Assembly (NCBI GenBank): GCA_022396035.1
Contig: JAIOXO010000004.1
Coordinates: forward strand, 1-64,000
Origin: Actinomycetes bacterium
Lineage (GTDB): Bacteria > Actinomycetota > Humimicrobiia > Humimicrobiales > Humimicrobiaceae
Length of the DNA stretch: 64,000 nt
Reading direction: 5' to 3'
In this document: positions 19,569-29,115 of the stretch, one piece after another
Layout of the letters: each line of letters starts with the position of its first letter
Numbering within the stretch: the first letter of the stretch is position 1
Made by a program: the position numbers and the translations under genes
Notes under the pieces: generated by a model
What the model saw: the letters and a program-made list of their open reading frames with translations, nothing else
What the model was told of the DNA's origin: nothing
Databases searched by the model: none

Positions 19569-20629
19569 AAGGGCTGACCACATACCTGAAAAAGAGGAAG
19601 ATGGTAGCCGGCAATGGCCCCATCTTATACAGCAGGGTGAGCATATCCAGAAATCTGGTTGGTTACAAGTTCGGATTGACCATCAAACCCCAGGAAAAGA
19701 AAAAGATACTCTCCCTGGCCAGGATTGCTGCTTCCGATATAGAGGAATTTTCCGGGTTTGCTTTTTTTGACTTAAGGCGGCTAAATGGGTTAGAGAGAGA
19801 ATTACTGATAGAAGGCAACATTATAACCAGGCCCATGTCTACCAAAGTAACCGGTAGAGGAGTGTTCGTAAGGTTGACCGATAACGGCAGCAATATGATT
19901 AGCTCGGTTATGGTAAACGAGGAAGATCATTTCAAAATACAGGCCTTAAAGCCCGGATGGGGGATAAGGGATATACACCGCAGGGTATCAGGTCTGGAAA
20001 AGAAGCTGGAAGACAAGCTGAGTTTTTGTTTTGATCCGGATTTGGGTTATCTTACTTCCTGTCCCACCATGGTAGGTTCAGGTCTGGAGGTATCGGTTCT
20101 GGTTCACCTGCCGGCGCTGGTTATGAGCTTTAAGATCAATGACCTTATAAAAAGATTGAACAATTTGGACTGCATCCTTCAGGGTTACCATATTGACGGG
20201 TCCGAGGTACTGGGGAATTTATTTCTGGTTTCCAAGGAAAGTTCACTTAAAAACAATGATATTGATACAGTTGAAGAAATGGAAGCAATTTGTTTAAATA
20301 TCATTGAAGAAGAAAACCTGCAGACGGAAGCCTTGAGCAAGGATACACCGGTAAGTATTGTGGATAATATTTACAGGTCATTCGGTGTATTAAAATATGC
20401 CCGGTTGTTATCCTTTGATGAGGCCATAGAGCTTCTGTCCATGGTGTGGCTGGGTAAAAAGTTAAAAATTTTGTATAATTTGAAGGAATTTGATTTTTAC
20501 CGGCTGATTAATATAATTGGTAATTCATATATAAAAAATTATATTGGAGAAAAAAAAGATACGGAAGATCAAGTAGATGCCCTTAGGGCAGATATATTGA
20601 GAGAAGAAATTTTAAAAGGGAATGATTAA
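19565..20629 (+). CDS. mcsB: McsB-like protein (protein-arginine kinase family) with altered nucleotide site
   Basis: Length (354) and order (mcsA-mcsB-clpC) identify it as McsB, the kinase that marks proteins with phospho-arginine for ClpC. The catalytic Cys is kept (LTSCPTMVGSG, Cys166) and so is NEEDH. However, compared with Bacillus McsB from memory, the phosphate-binding arginines are changed: SSRIRLARN is YSRVSISRN here (second Arg is Ser26), NEEDHIR is NEEDHFK (Lys124), GTGLRASV is GSGLEVSV (Glu175), and RGIYGEGSE is QGYHIDGSE (Gln206). The C-terminal RDIRRA phospho-arginine pocket is also not recognisable. It may be a pseudokinase or use a different nucleotide geometry. Confidence 0.88.
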   Translation: MKGLTTYLKKRKMVAGNGPILYSRVSISRNLVGYKFGLTIKPQEKKKILSLARIAASDIEEFSGFAFFDLRRLNGLERELLIEGNIITRPMSTKVTGRGVFVRLTDNGSNMISSVMVNEEDHFKIQALKPGWGIRDIHRRVSGLEKKLEDKLSFCFDPDLGYLTSCPTMVGSGLEVSVLVHLPALVMSFKINDLIKRLNNLDCILQGYHIDGSEVLGNLFLVSKESSLKNNDIDTVEEMEAICLNIIEEENLQTEALSKDTPVSIVDNIYRSFGVLKYARLLSFDEAIELLSMVWLGKKLKILYNLKEFDFYRLINIIGNSYIKNYIGEKKDTEDQVDALRADILREEILKGND

Positions 20630-20630
20630 T

Positions 20631-23096
20631 ATGTTTGAGAGGTTTACAGAAAGGGCCAGAAAAGTTGTAGTCAGGGCCCAGGACGAAGCAAGATTTCTAA
20701 AACAAAACTATATAGGAACCGAGCATCTATTATTAGGTTTAGTTGATGAAAAAGAAGGCATTGCATCCAAGGTTTTAGAAAGCCTGAGTGTGTCTGCATC
20801 CGATATCAGAGATGCAGTCAATGATTCGGTTACCGAGGGAAGCTCAGAATCTTATGAACACATACCGTTTACCCCCAGAGCCAAAAAGGTTCTGGAGCTG
20901 TCCTTAAGGGAAGCACTACAGATGGGCCATAACTATATCGGCACCGAGCATATACTGCTGGGTTTACTCCGGGAAGGGGAAGGAGTGGCTGCCAGGGTAT
21001 TAAACAGTCTGGGTATCACTCTGGAAACAGTGAAGGCCAAGGTAAAGGAAATACTTAATAAATATCCGTTTTATTCACAGAGCCAGGATAGCCAGTCCCA
21101 GAGCCGGACCAGCAAAAAAGTACTCAAGACCCTCAGCCAGTACGGCAAGGACCTTACCCAGCTGGCCCAGGAAGGAAAACTTGACCCGGTTATCGGCAGG
21201 AAAAAGGAAATTGAAAGGGTTATGCAGATATTATCCAGGAGGACCAAAAAAAATCCTATACTTATAGGTGAATCGGGGGTAGGCAAGACAGCCATAGTGG
21301 AAGGCCTGGCCCAGCAGATAGTAGCCCAGTCAGTTCCTGCAAATTTACAGGGTAAAAAAATATTTACCCTTGATCTTGGTTCCCTGGTGGCAGGCTCAAG
21401 GTACCGGGGCGATTTTGAGGAGAGGCTCAAGAAGGTCCTGGCAGAAATAAAAGAAGATGGTGATGTAATCCTGTTTATTGATGAGGTACATACCCTGGTG
21501 GGGGCAGGAGCGGCCGAGGGAGCAATAGATGCGGCCAGCATACTTAAGCCCATGCTTGCCCGGGGAGAAATCCAGACTATTGGCGCTACCACCAACAGTG
21601 AATACAGAAAATATGTAGAAAAGGATAAGGCGCTGGAAAGAAGGTTTCAGCCCATACATGTAGATGAGCCCAGTGTGTTTGAAACCATAGAGATACTTAA
21701 TGGATTGAAGAAAAGATATGAATCTTTCCATAACCTTACTATCACTGATAATGCAGTGTCCAGCGCAGCCAAACTTTCGCAGAGATACATATCCGACAGG
21801 TTTCTGCCGGATAAGGCTATAGATTTAATAGATGAGGCAGCTTCCAGGGTAAGAATAAGGTCCCTGGTTACTCCGCCGGATATAAAAGAGATAAATAAGG
21901 ATATCGGCAGGGTAATAAATGAAAAGGATGATGCCATAAAGTCCCAGGACTTTGAAAGAGCAGCCCAGCTGAGGGATAAGGAAAAACAGCTTACCAAGGA
22001 AAAAAGAGAGATTGAAGAGAGAAATAAACGCGGCAGCGATAGCGAAAAGATTGTGGTAGATGATAATGAAATAGCTGAAGTTTTGTCCAGCTGGACTGGA
22101 GTGCCGGTATACAAGCTAACCTCCAGTGAGTCCAGGAAGCTTATGAATATGGAAAAAGAACTGCACCGGAGGGTGGTAGGCCAGGATGAAGCTATTAAAA
22201 CTGTTTCTAAGGCTATCAGGCGGACCAGGTCAGGACTGAAGGACCCCAAGAGACCTATTGGTTCCTTTATGTTTCTGGGTCCCTCTGGCGTGGGAAAGAC
22301 AGAGCTGGCCAAAACCATTGCCCAGTTCCTGTTTGATAAGGAAGAAGCGCTTATACAGATAGATATGTCCGAGTATATGGAAAAGCACTCTGTGTCCAAG
22401 CTGGTGGGTTCTCCTCCGGGATATGTAGGATATGATGAGGGAGGACAGTTGACCGAGGCTATCAGGAGAAGGCCCTACAGCGTAATATTACTGGATGAGA
22501 TAGAGAAGGCTCATCCCGATGTATTCAATATACTGTTGCAGATATTTGAAGACGGCCACCTGACCGATTCACAGGGAAGAAGGGTTGATTTCAAGAATAC
22601 AGTAATTATTATGACTTCCAACCTGGGGGCCAGGGAAATTCAAAAGAATACTCCCCTGGGCTTTAAGGCTTCAGATAATAGGGAACTTTCCTATAATGAA
22701 ATAAAAGATAAAGTAATGAGTGAATTAAAACAGGCCTTCAGACCTGAATTTTTGAACCGTGTAGATGAAGTAATAGTGTTCCACAAGCTGGAAAAAGAAC
22801 AAATTTACAGCATTATAGACCTTATGGTTTCCCGGCTGGCCCAGCAACTGGAGCTGCAGGGCATCATGATAGAAATTCAGGAAAGCGCCAAAAAGCTGCT
22901 GATGGAAAAAGGCTATGATGAAAAAATGGGGGCAAGGCCTATGCGCAGGTGCATACAGAACCTGATAGAGGACCCGATATCCGAGAAGATAATTAATGAA
23001 GAAATAAAGAGCGGGCAGTTTATAAGGGTAAGCGCTGAAGACGGGAAGATGATATTTGATATAAAAAAAGTTAACGGCAGCATGCTAAAAGTGTAG
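20631..23096 (+). CDS. clpC: ATP-dependent Clp protease ATPase subunit ClpC
   Basis: Hsp100 unfoldase that feeds substrates to ClpP, 821 residues. Two N-terminal Clp repeats (FTERARKVVVRAQDEARF; FTPRAKKVLELSLREA), AAA1 with Walker A GESGVGKTAIVEGLAQ, a middle domain containing a UVR motif (DFERAAQLRDKEKQ), AAA2 with Walker A GPSGVGKTELAKTI, and the C-terminal D2-small domain. Start ATG at 20631 is chosen because AAAGGGA lies nine bases before it and the protein then begins MFERFTERARK; an ATG three codons earlier overlaps that SD. Confidence 0.97.
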   Translation: MFERFTERARKVVVRAQDEARFLKQNYIGTEHLLLGLVDEKEGIASKVLESLSVSASDIRDAVNDSVTEGSSESYEHIPFTPRAKKVLELSLREALQMGHNYIGTEHILLGLLREGEGVAARVLNSLGITLETVKAKVKEILNKYPFYSQSQDSQSQSRTSKKVLKTLSQYGKDLTQLAQEGKLDPVIGRKKEIERVMQILSRRTKKNPILIGESGVGKTAIVEGLAQQIVAQSVPANLQGKKIFTLDLGSLVAGSRYRGDFEERLKKVLAEIKEDGDVILFIDEVHTLVGAGAAEGAIDAASILKPMLARGEIQTIGATTNSEYRKYVEKDKALERRFQPIHVDEPSVFETIEILNGLKKRYESFHNLTITDNAVSSAAKLSQRYISDRFLPDKAIDLIDEAASRVRIRSLVTPPDIKEINKDIGRVINEKDDAIKSQDFERAAQLRDKEKQLTKEKREIEERNKRGSDSEKIVVDDNEIAEVLSSWTGVPVYKLTSSESRKLMNMEKELHRRVVGQDEAIKTVSKAIRRTRSGLKDPKRPIGSFMFLGPSGVGKTELAKTIAQFLFDKEEALIQIDMSEYMEKHSVSKLVGSPPGYVGYDEGGQLTEAIRRRPYSVILLDEIEKAHPDVFNILLQIFEDGHLTDSQGRRVDFKNTVIIMTSNLGAREIQKNTPLGFKASDNRELSYNEIKDKVMSELKQAFRPEFLNRVDEVIVFHKLEKEQIYSIIDLMVSRLAQQLELQGIMIEIQESAKKLLMEKGYDEKMGARPMRRCIQNLIEDPISEKIINEEIKSGQFIRVSAEDGKMIFDIKKVNGSMLKV

Positions 23097-23099
23097 AAG

Positions 23100-24209
23100 A
23101 TGGACAAAGAAGAAGAAAAATTATTGCTGGAGAGCCTTAAAAGGGTATCTCCGGGTACCGAGCTAAGGACTGGGATTGAATACATACTTCAGGCTAAAAC
23201 CGGAGCCCTGGTGGTGGTTGGCGACTCGGATGAGGTGCTCAAGCTGGTAAATGGCGGTTTTTATATTGGCACCATATTTTCTCCTGCCAAGTTTTATGAA
23301 CTGGCCAAGATGGACGGGGCTATAATTTTATCTTCTGATGCCAAGAAAATTCTTTATGCTAATACCCACCTGTTTCCCAGGCCGGATATCGAGACTTCAG
23401 AAACTGGAACCAGGCACCGGACAGCAGAGAGGGTAGCCAAGCAGACCAAAAACCTGGTTATTTCTTTATCCCAGAAAAGGGATATCGTAACCCTTTATAT
23501 AGATAATATAAAGTATATGCTGGAAGAGCCCAGAGTGGTTCTTTCCAAGGCCAACCAGGCTCTGCAGACCCTGGAAAAATATAAGAAAGGCCTGGATCAG
23601 CTCACCTTCAACCTCACTATCAGGGAACTGGAAGATCTGGTTACCTTATTTGATGCGGTTAGCGTGTTACAGAGATCAGCAATTGTCCAGAAGACGGAAA
23701 AAGAGGTAAGGAAATATATTTATGAGCTGGGGGCAGATGGCAGGCTTCTAAAAATGCAGGTGGAAGAGTTAATGGCCAATGTGGTTGATGACAGCATCAA
23801 GATTATCAAAGACTATTCTCATCCCAAGAAAGAAGAGACTGCTTCCCAGATTAAGGATCAGATAAATTCTCTTTCTGCTGAGGAGTTGCTGGACCTGGAC
23901 CGGATAGCTAGAATTATTGGATATGAACCTGAAGGCAACCTCAGGGAATTTAATGTCCATCCCCTGGGAATCAGAATAGTTACCGAAGCCAGGAGGCTGC
24001 CCCAGACTGTATTAAATAACCTAATGGAAAGATTTGGTAATCTGAGCAATATTATGGCTGCCGGCATTGATGATTTGATAGAAGTTAATGGTATGGGCAA
24101 GATAAGAGCTAAGTCCCTTTATGATAAGCTGAAGAAGTTCTCTGAATATTATCTGTATAATGAACCTTATAATTTAAGGGGAGGGGTAGTACAAAAACTT
24201 AATTTGTGA
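23100..24209 (+). CDS. disA: DNA integrity scanning diadenylate cyclase DisA
   Basis: Makes c-di-AMP from two ATP and scans DNA for branched structures. The DAC domain has MDGAIILSSD and TGTRHRTAERVAKQT (the DGA and RHR motifs); a helical linker follows, and the C-terminal helix-hairpin-helix region includes ERFGNLSNIMAAGIDDLIEVNGMGK-type sequence. 369 residues; starts three bases after clpC stops. Confidence 0.95.
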   Translation: MDKEEEKLLLESLKRVSPGTELRTGIEYILQAKTGALVVVGDSDEVLKLVNGGFYIGTIFSPAKFYELAKMDGAIILSSDAKKILYANTHLFPRPDIETSETGTRHRTAERVAKQTKNLVISLSQKRDIVTLYIDNIKYMLEEPRVVLSKANQALQTLEKYKKGLDQLTFNLTIRELEDLVTLFDAVSVLQRSAIVQKTEKEVRKYIYELGADGRLLKMQVEELMANVVDDSIKIIKDYSHPKKEETASQIKDQINSLSAEELLDLDRIARIIGYEPEGNLREFNVHPLGIRIVTEARRLPQTVLNNLMERFGNLSNIMAAGIDDLIEVNGMGKIRAKSLYDKLKKFSEYYLYNEPYNLRGGVVQKLNL

Positions 24210-24246
24210 TATAAACATTTTTATTTATTAAACAGAGACCTTTTAT

Positions 24247-24960
24247 ATGAATGTTGCCATAATTACTGCTGCTGGTAAAGGTACCAGGTTAAAAAGCAAT
24301 GTCAGTAAACAATTTTTAAACCTGTATGGAAAACCCATAGTAGCCCATACTCTGGAAACTTTCCAAAAAGCCTCTAAAATAGACCAAATTTATCTGGTGG
24401 TTCCCAAAGAGTACCTGGATTTTTGCACCAAAAATATTATCAATAAATACAAGTACAGTAAAATAATGAAAGTAGTGCTTGGAGGAAGTACCCGCCAGCA
24501 ATCGGTTTACAGGGCATTAAAGAGCCTTCCCGAGACTACCAGCATTGTATCGGTACATGATGGAGTAAGGCCCCTGGTAACAGCGGATGAGGTGGATAAA
24601 ATTGTAACCAGCCTTCAATCATCCAACCAGAAGGATCCGGATATACAGGGGGTAATAATGGCTGCTCCCGCTTATGAGACCATTAAGAAGATTAAAGATA
24701 ATGATATAATTGAAAAGACCATACAGCGGGATCTGGTATGGCATGCGCAGACACCCCAGGTTTTTTTTTACCAAACCCTTATGGCGGCCCATAAACAGGC
24801 TATAGAATCCAAATTTACCGGAACCGATGATGCAGGGCTGGTGGAACTGGTGGGCTACAAGGTTAAGATATTCCGGGGAAGGCATGAAAATATTAAAATA
24901 ACCACTCCTACTGATTTATTTCTAGCGGAGCTGATAATGAGCAGGAAAGACAGAAGATAG
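24247..24960 (+). CDS. ispD: 2-C-methyl-D-erythritol 4-phosphate cytidylyltransferase
   Basis: Adds CMP to methylerythritol phosphate in the non-mevalonate isoprenoid pathway. TAAGKGTRLKSNVSKQFLNLYGKPI at the start is the CTP-binding loop; VHDGVRPLVTADEVD, VWHAQTPQVF and GTDDAGLVE complete the site. 237 residues. ispF follows directly. Confidence 0.95.
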   Translation: MNVAIITAAGKGTRLKSNVSKQFLNLYGKPIVAHTLETFQKASKIDQIYLVVPKEYLDFCTKNIINKYKYSKIMKVVLGGSTRQQSVYRALKSLPETTSIVSVHDGVRPLVTADEVDKIVTSLQSSNQKDPDIQGVIMAAPAYETIKKIKDNDIIEKTIQRDLVWHAQTPQVFFYQTLMAAHKQAIESKFTGTDDAGLVELVGYKVKIFRGRHENIKITTPTDLFLAELIMSRKDRR

Positions 24961-24972
24961 GAAGGAGCAGAA

Positions 24973-25440
24973 TTGAGGGTAGGAACAGGATACGATGTTC
25001 ACCGGCTAAAAGAAGGCAGAAAACTCATTCTGGGAGGCGTGGAAATAGAGTATCACCTGGGATTGGGCGGCCACTCCGATGCCGATGTGCTGGTGCATGC
25101 GGTAATGGATGCCCTGCTGGGAGCAGCCGGTCTTGCAGATATAGGGGTTCATTTTCCGGACAGCGATATGGAGTATAAGGGTATATCCAGTCTAAAGCTG
25201 CTGGCCAGGGTAAAACAGTTGATTTTAAAAAATGGGCTGGCAGTGGTAAATATTGATTCTACTATTATCGCTCAGAAGCCAAAACTTGCTCCCTATATAC
25301 CGCAGATGAAAGAAAATATGGCCGGGGTTCTGGGCCTGGATACTGGTGCGGTAGGGGTTAAAGCCACCACCACCGAGGGTCTTGGCTTTTGTGGGCAGGA
25401 ACTGGGTATTGCTGCCCAGAGTGTGGCTCTGCTGACCTAG
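24973..25440 (+). CDS. ispF: 2-C-methyl-D-erythritol 2,4-cyclodiphosphate synthase
   Basis: Next-but-one step of the same pathway (cyclisation with loss of CMP). Metal-binding motif GYDVHRL with Asp and His, then [26 protein letters not shown] and ATTTEGLGF. 155 residues. TTG start with AAGGAG seven bases upstream. The intermediate kinase IspE is not in the window. Confidence 0.96.
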   Translation: MRVGTGYDVHRLKEGRKLILGGVEIEYHLGLGGHSDADVLVHAVMDALLGAAGLADIGVHFPDSDMEYKGISSLKLLARVKQLILKNGLAVVNIDSTIIAQKPKLAPYIPQMKENMAGVLGLDTGAVGVKATTTEGLGFCGQELGIAAQSVALLT

Positions 25441-25533
25441 CAGGGTTTTATGATGGTTAGTTTTTATAATCCATTGATATATGGAACTGATTTTTAAGTA
25501 AAAAGGATAGATAATTATAAATGATTTAAAACC

Positions 25534-25586
25534 GGGCCCAAACCTGATAATATAGTTTGCAGGCCCTGTTGTAGTAATTAAGGGCC
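25534..25586 (+). promoter_or_regulatory. Structured leader of the cysE operon with mutually exclusive hairpins
   Basis: Hairpin A pairs GGGCC-CAAAC (25534-25543) with GTTTG-CA-GGCCC (25555-25566), with a two-base bulge. Hairpin B pairs GGCCCT (25562-25567) with AGGGCC (25581-25586). The same GGCCC is used in both, so only one can form. The T-box consensus is not visible. No strong T-run follows either. Confidence 0.45.
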
Positions 25587-25631
25587 AGGTTATGTTTTTA
25601 AGTAAGTTTTAGAAAAGGATAATAGAAGCTA

Positions 25632-26300
25632 ATGGGACTAATCGGTGAAATTAGGGAACAGGTAAAGGTAGCCAAAGAGCGCGATCCGGCCGCAGTAAGC
25701 AGCCTGGAGATTATTGCTACTTATTCCGGACTTCATGCGGTGGTAAGCCACCGGATTGCCCATTGGCTGTACATAAAAAAGATTCCGTTTTTACCCCGCT
25801 GGTTTTCCCAGGTCAGCCGTTTTTTTACCGGAATTGAAATACACCCGGCAGCTAAAATCGGCAGGAAGCTGTTCATAGATCACGGGATGGGAGTAGTCAT
25901 CGGCGAGACCACAGAAATAGGTGATGACGTTACCATATACCAGGGAGTTACTTTGGGCGGCACTGGCAAGGAAAAGGGAAAGAGGCACCCCACTATCGGT
26001 AACGGGGTAGTCATATCCGCGGGAGCCAAGGTGCTTGGCTCTATAAATATAGGCAATGAAGCCATAATTGGAGCACAGGCAGTAGTTATCAACCCGGTTC
26101 CGGAAAGATGTACGGTAGTAGGAGTTCCGGGGAGGATAGTAAAAGTCGGCGGAGAGAAGGTGCTCTCCGATGAATTTCACCGGATGAAGCTGCCGGATCC
26201 GGTAAATGAATTGCTTAGTGACTGCTGTGCAAGGATAAGCTTTTTGGAACAAGAGCTTAAAAAAGTAAAAAAAGGAAAGGGAAAACAGGAAGATGGATAA
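25632..26300 (+). CDS. cysE: Serine O-acetyltransferase
   Basis: Makes O-acetylserine from serine and acetyl-CoA, the first step to cysteine. The 222-residue protein has an N-terminal helical part and a left-handed beta helix: HPAAKIGRKLFIDHGMGVVIGE, TTEIGDDVTIYQGVTLGGTG and the hexapeptide repeats after it. Catalytic His lies in IDHGMG. A basic tail (KKVKKGKGK) ends the protein. Overlaps cysS by eight bases, so cysteine synthesis and cysteine charging are coupled. Confidence 0.95.
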   Translation: MGLIGEIREQVKVAKERDPAAVSSLEIIATYSGLHAVVSHRIAHWLYIKKIPFLPRWFSQVSRFFTGIEIHPAAKIGRKLFIDHGMGVVIGETTEIGDDVTIYQGVTLGGTGKEKGKRHPTIGNGVVISAGAKVLGSINIGNEAIIGAQAVVINPVPERCTVVGVPGRIVKVGGEKVLSDEFHRMKLPDPVNELLSDCCARISFLEQELKKVKKGKGKQEDG

Positions 26301-27768
26301 GCTCAAGGTCTATAATACACTTACCAGAAAGAAAGAAGAATTTATTCCGGCCAAAAAGCAGAAAGTAAGTATGTATGTATGCGGACCTACCGTATATAAT
26401 TATATATCCATTGGAAACTCCCGCCCCATAGTGGTGTTCAATATGGTAAAAAATTACCTGGAATACCGGGGTTATATGGTTGATTTTGTACAGAATATTA
26501 CCGATATTGAAGATAAGATAATAAATAAAGCCAACCAGGAACAGGTAAGCTATAAGCAGATAACCCAAAGGTACATAGAAGCTTTTTTAGAAGATATTGA
26601 TAACCTTAAAGTAGGTCCCTTCAGCCATATGCCGCTGGCCACTGATATGATCGGCCAGATAATAGATACCATCCAGGCCATAATTGAAAACGGGTATGGA
26701 TATGTGGCTGATGGGAATGTTTATTTTGAGGTAGGCAAGTTTTCCGGTTACGGGAAACTCAGCGGACAGCGGACCGAAGAGATGCAAAGCCAGGATGATG
26801 GCCAGGAAACAGGAAAGAAAAACAGGGTGGATTTTACCCTGTGGAAAAAGGCCAAGCCCGGAGAGCCCAGCTGGGAAAGCCCCTGGGGAAGTGGTAGGCC
26901 CGGGTGGCATATTGAGTGCTCGGCCATGTCCACAGATTTACTTGGCAACCCCATAGACATACACGGGGGAGGTCTGGACCTGGTATTTCCTCATCATGAA
27001 AATGAGATTGCCCAGTCAGAAGCTGCTCACCCCCGGCAGAAACAGTTTGTGAGGTACTGGATGCATAACGGAATGATTGAGGTAAAAGACGAAAAAATGT
27101 CGAAGTCCAGCGGATTGAAGAAAAACTGGATCCTTAAAAACCTGCTTAAACAATACAACCATAATATGATTAAGATGTATATGTTGTCCACTCACTACCG
27201 CAGCCCGCTTGAGTTTAGTGAAGAAAAGCTGCAGGAAGCAAAAAAAGCGGTTTCCAGGATTGCCAGCGCTTTAAGGAATATGAAATTCTTAATGGATGAG
27301 CAGTTAGAGAAAGAAGGCCAAAAAACAGATAGGTCAAGGCTTAAGGATATTGCCGATAGAGGTACAGAACGGTTTACCCAGATCATGAATGATGATTTTA
27401 ATTCAGCCGGGGCCATTGGAGATATCTTTGAAATGGTCAAGAATATAAATATGGTTATACAGGACCCGGAATTCAAGAATAGCCAAAAGTTTAAACAAGG
27501 GCTTCAGTTGGCCTACAGCCGGATAATCGAGCTGGCCAAAGTTTTAGGTTTCAACCTGGAGGAAGAAATAGAATCAGGCAGCCAGCAGCAGGCCATAAGC
27601 GAGGATGAAATCAAAAAGCTTATTGATAAGAGGAACCAGGCCAGGGCCGGCAGGGATTATCAGGAGGCAGACAGAATCAGGCAGCTTTTAGCAGGCCAAG
27701 GGATAATTTTAGAGGACAGGAAAGAAGGAACCATATACAGATATGAAAATGAAGAAAGCCACCTATAA
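26293..27768 (+). CDS. cysS: Cysteinyl-tRNA synthetase
   Basis: Charges tRNA-Cys. 491 residues. MYVCGPTVYNYISIGNSRP holds the zinc-binding Cys and a variant of the HIGH motif (ISIGN); HIECSAMS supplies another zinc ligand, GGGLDLVFPHHENEIAQSE is the zinc/His segment, and KMSKSSG is the KMSKS loop. The HIGH motif reading SIGN instead of HIGN/HIGH is unusual. The 3-prime end overlaps the nitroreductase gene by 26 bases. Confidence 0.95.
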   Translation: MDKLKVYNTLTRKKEEFIPAKKQKVSMYVCGPTVYNYISIGNSRPIVVFNMVKNYLEYRGYMVDFVQNITDIEDKIINKANQEQVSYKQITQRYIEAFLEDIDNLKVGPFSHMPLATDMIGQIIDTIQAIIENGYGYVADGNVYFEVGKFSGYGKLSGQRTEEMQSQDDGQETGKKNRVDFTLWKKAKPGEPSWESPWGSGRPGWHIECSAMSTDLLGNPIDIHGGGLDLVFPHHENEIAQSEAAHPRQKQFVRYWMHNGMIEVKDEKMSKSSGLKKNWILKNLLKQYNHNMIKMYMLSTHYRSPLEFSEEKLQEAKKAVSRIASALRNMKFLMDEQLEKEGQKTDRSRLKDIADRGTERFTQIMNDDFNSAGAIGDIFEMVKNINMVIQDPEFKNSQKFKQGLQLAYSRIIELAKVLGFNLEEEIESGSQQQAISEDEIKKLIDKRNQARAGRDYQEADRIRQLLAGQGIILEDRKEGTIYRYENEESHL

Positions 27769-28336
27769 TTTAATAATAAATCGCCGCAGCATCAGAAAAT
27801 TTTTACCACAGCCCATAGATATGAAAATATTGGCGGAGGTGGTAAATGCGGCCAGGCTGGCACCCAGCGCGGCCAATGTACAGCCTTTAGAATATGTAGT
27901 GGTAGATGATAAAGACCAGACAGAAAATATTTTCCCGCTTACCACATGGGCAGGCTATATTCAGCCCGAGGGTACGCCGCCAGCCGGTCAGCGGCCTACG
28001 GCCTATGTGGCAGTGGTGGTTAATCAGGAAATTGCCAGATCTGACTATTATTTAGTTGACATGGGCCTGGCGGTTGAAAACCTTATACTGGCGGCAGCAG
28101 AACAAGGCATAGGCAGCTGCATAATAGGGGCCTGCGACAAGGAGAAGATAGGCGAAATTGTTAATCTGCCTTCTAACCGGAAAGTTGAGCTGGTAATAGC
28201 TTTAGGCTATCCGGCAGAGAAGCCGGTGGCCGAAGATGCAGAGTCAGACTCTATAAAATACTACCAGGATTCCAGGGGCAGGCTGCATGTTCCCAAAAGA
28301 CATCTGAAAGCTATAATGCAACATAACCGGTACTGA
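27743..28336 (+). CDS. Nitroreductase-family flavoprotein
   Basis: A 197-residue FMN-dependent oxidoreductase. NRRSIRKFLPQPID and AARLAPSAANVQPLEYVVV form the flavin-binding N-terminus; MGLAVENLILAAAEQGIGSC and IALGYPAEKP are typical later segments. Natural substrate not predictable. Start ATG at 27743 lies inside cysS with AGGA 13 bases upstream; another ATG two codons on is possible. Confidence 0.88.
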   Translation: MKMKKATYNLIINRRSIRKFLPQPIDMKILAEVVNAARLAPSAANVQPLEYVVVDDKDQTENIFPLTTWAGYIQPEGTPPAGQRPTAYVAVVVNQEIARSDYYLVDMGLAVENLILAAAEQGIGSCIIGACDKEKIGEIVNLPSNRKVELVIALGYPAEKPVAEDAESDSIKYYQDSRGRLHVPKRHLKAIMQHNRY

Positions 28337-28338
28337 TT

Positions 28339-29115
28339 ATGGCCAGGGACAGAAACAGGGAGTATGTTTACGGTAATAATGCAGTAATGGCAGTACTTGA
28401 TACCAATGCCGGCAACCGGAAAATATATAAGCTGTTTATAAAGAAGAATAAAAAAAGATCCCCCATTATCAAGTCCATAACCGATCTGTGCCGTAAAAAA
28501 AATGTACAAGTCATAGAGCAGGACGGACACCGCTTTGATAGCTATTTTGAACCGCATTTAAGCCGGCTGGATCTGGAATCAGCCCAGGGTATCATCCTGG
28601 AGGTTTCTCCCTACAACTACTATGATCTGGATCATTATTTAAACTCACAGACAACCGGTAAGAGTTTTTTAATTATGCTTGACGGGGTAACCGATGTGGG
28701 CAATTTTGGCTCCGTTTTAAGGAACTGCAGCGCTTTTGGGGCTGACGGCATAATAGTTGCAAAAAACAGGAGTGTGCAGGTAAACCAGAGAGTGGCCAAG
28801 ACCTCTGCCGGCGCCCTGGAAAAGGTCAGGGTTTTCAGGGTTACCAATCTTGCCCGGACTATGGAGAAATTAAAGGATAACCAGTTCTGGGTATACGGTT
28901 CCCAGGTTGAGAATGCGGAAAGCATACAGAAAGCTCCCTTAAATTTTCCCCTGGTTATGGTGATGGGTAGTGAATTTAAGGGGATAAGTGCTCTTATAGC
29001 CAAAAAGTGTGATTACCTGGTAAGGATTGATATGAGCCAAAATATCCAGTCTTTGAATGTATCTGTGGCTAGTGGCATAATAATGTATTGGATTTATAAA
29101 GGGTTAAAATCATGA
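28339..29115 (+). CDS. rlmB: TrmH/SpoU-family RNA 2-O-ribose methyltransferase, RlmB-like
   Basis: A 258-residue SPOUT enzyme. The N-terminal substrate-binding part starts YVYGNNAVMAVL; the knotted domain has motif 1 DVGNFGSVLRNC, motif 2 VMVMGSEFKGIS and motif 3 IQSLNVSVASGI. Position after cysS and before a yacP gene matches the Bacillota arrangement, which supports 23S rRNA G2251 methylation, though tRNA substrates cannot be excluded. Confidence 0.9.
   Translation: MARDRNREYVYGNNAVMAVLDTNAGNRKIYKLFIKKNKKRSPIIKSITDLCRKKNVQVIEQDGHRFDSYFEPHLSRLDLESAQGIILEVSPYNYYDLDHYLNSQTTGKSFLIMLDGVTDVGNFGSVLRNCSAFGADGIIVAKNRSVQVNQRVAKTSAGALEKVRVFRVTNLARTMEKLKDNQFWVYGSQVENAESIQKAPLNFPLVMVMGSEFKGISALIAKKCDYLVRIDMSQNIQSLNVSVASGIIMYWIYKGLKS

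Noticed and set aside
21647-22399. A 250-codon minus-strand frame inside clpC
   Set aside because: Shadow of clpC coding sequence; Ser/Leu-rich translation without any domain.
25441-25631. T-box leader before cysE-cysS
   Set aside because: The conserved antiterminator sequence is not visible and no terminator T-run follows.
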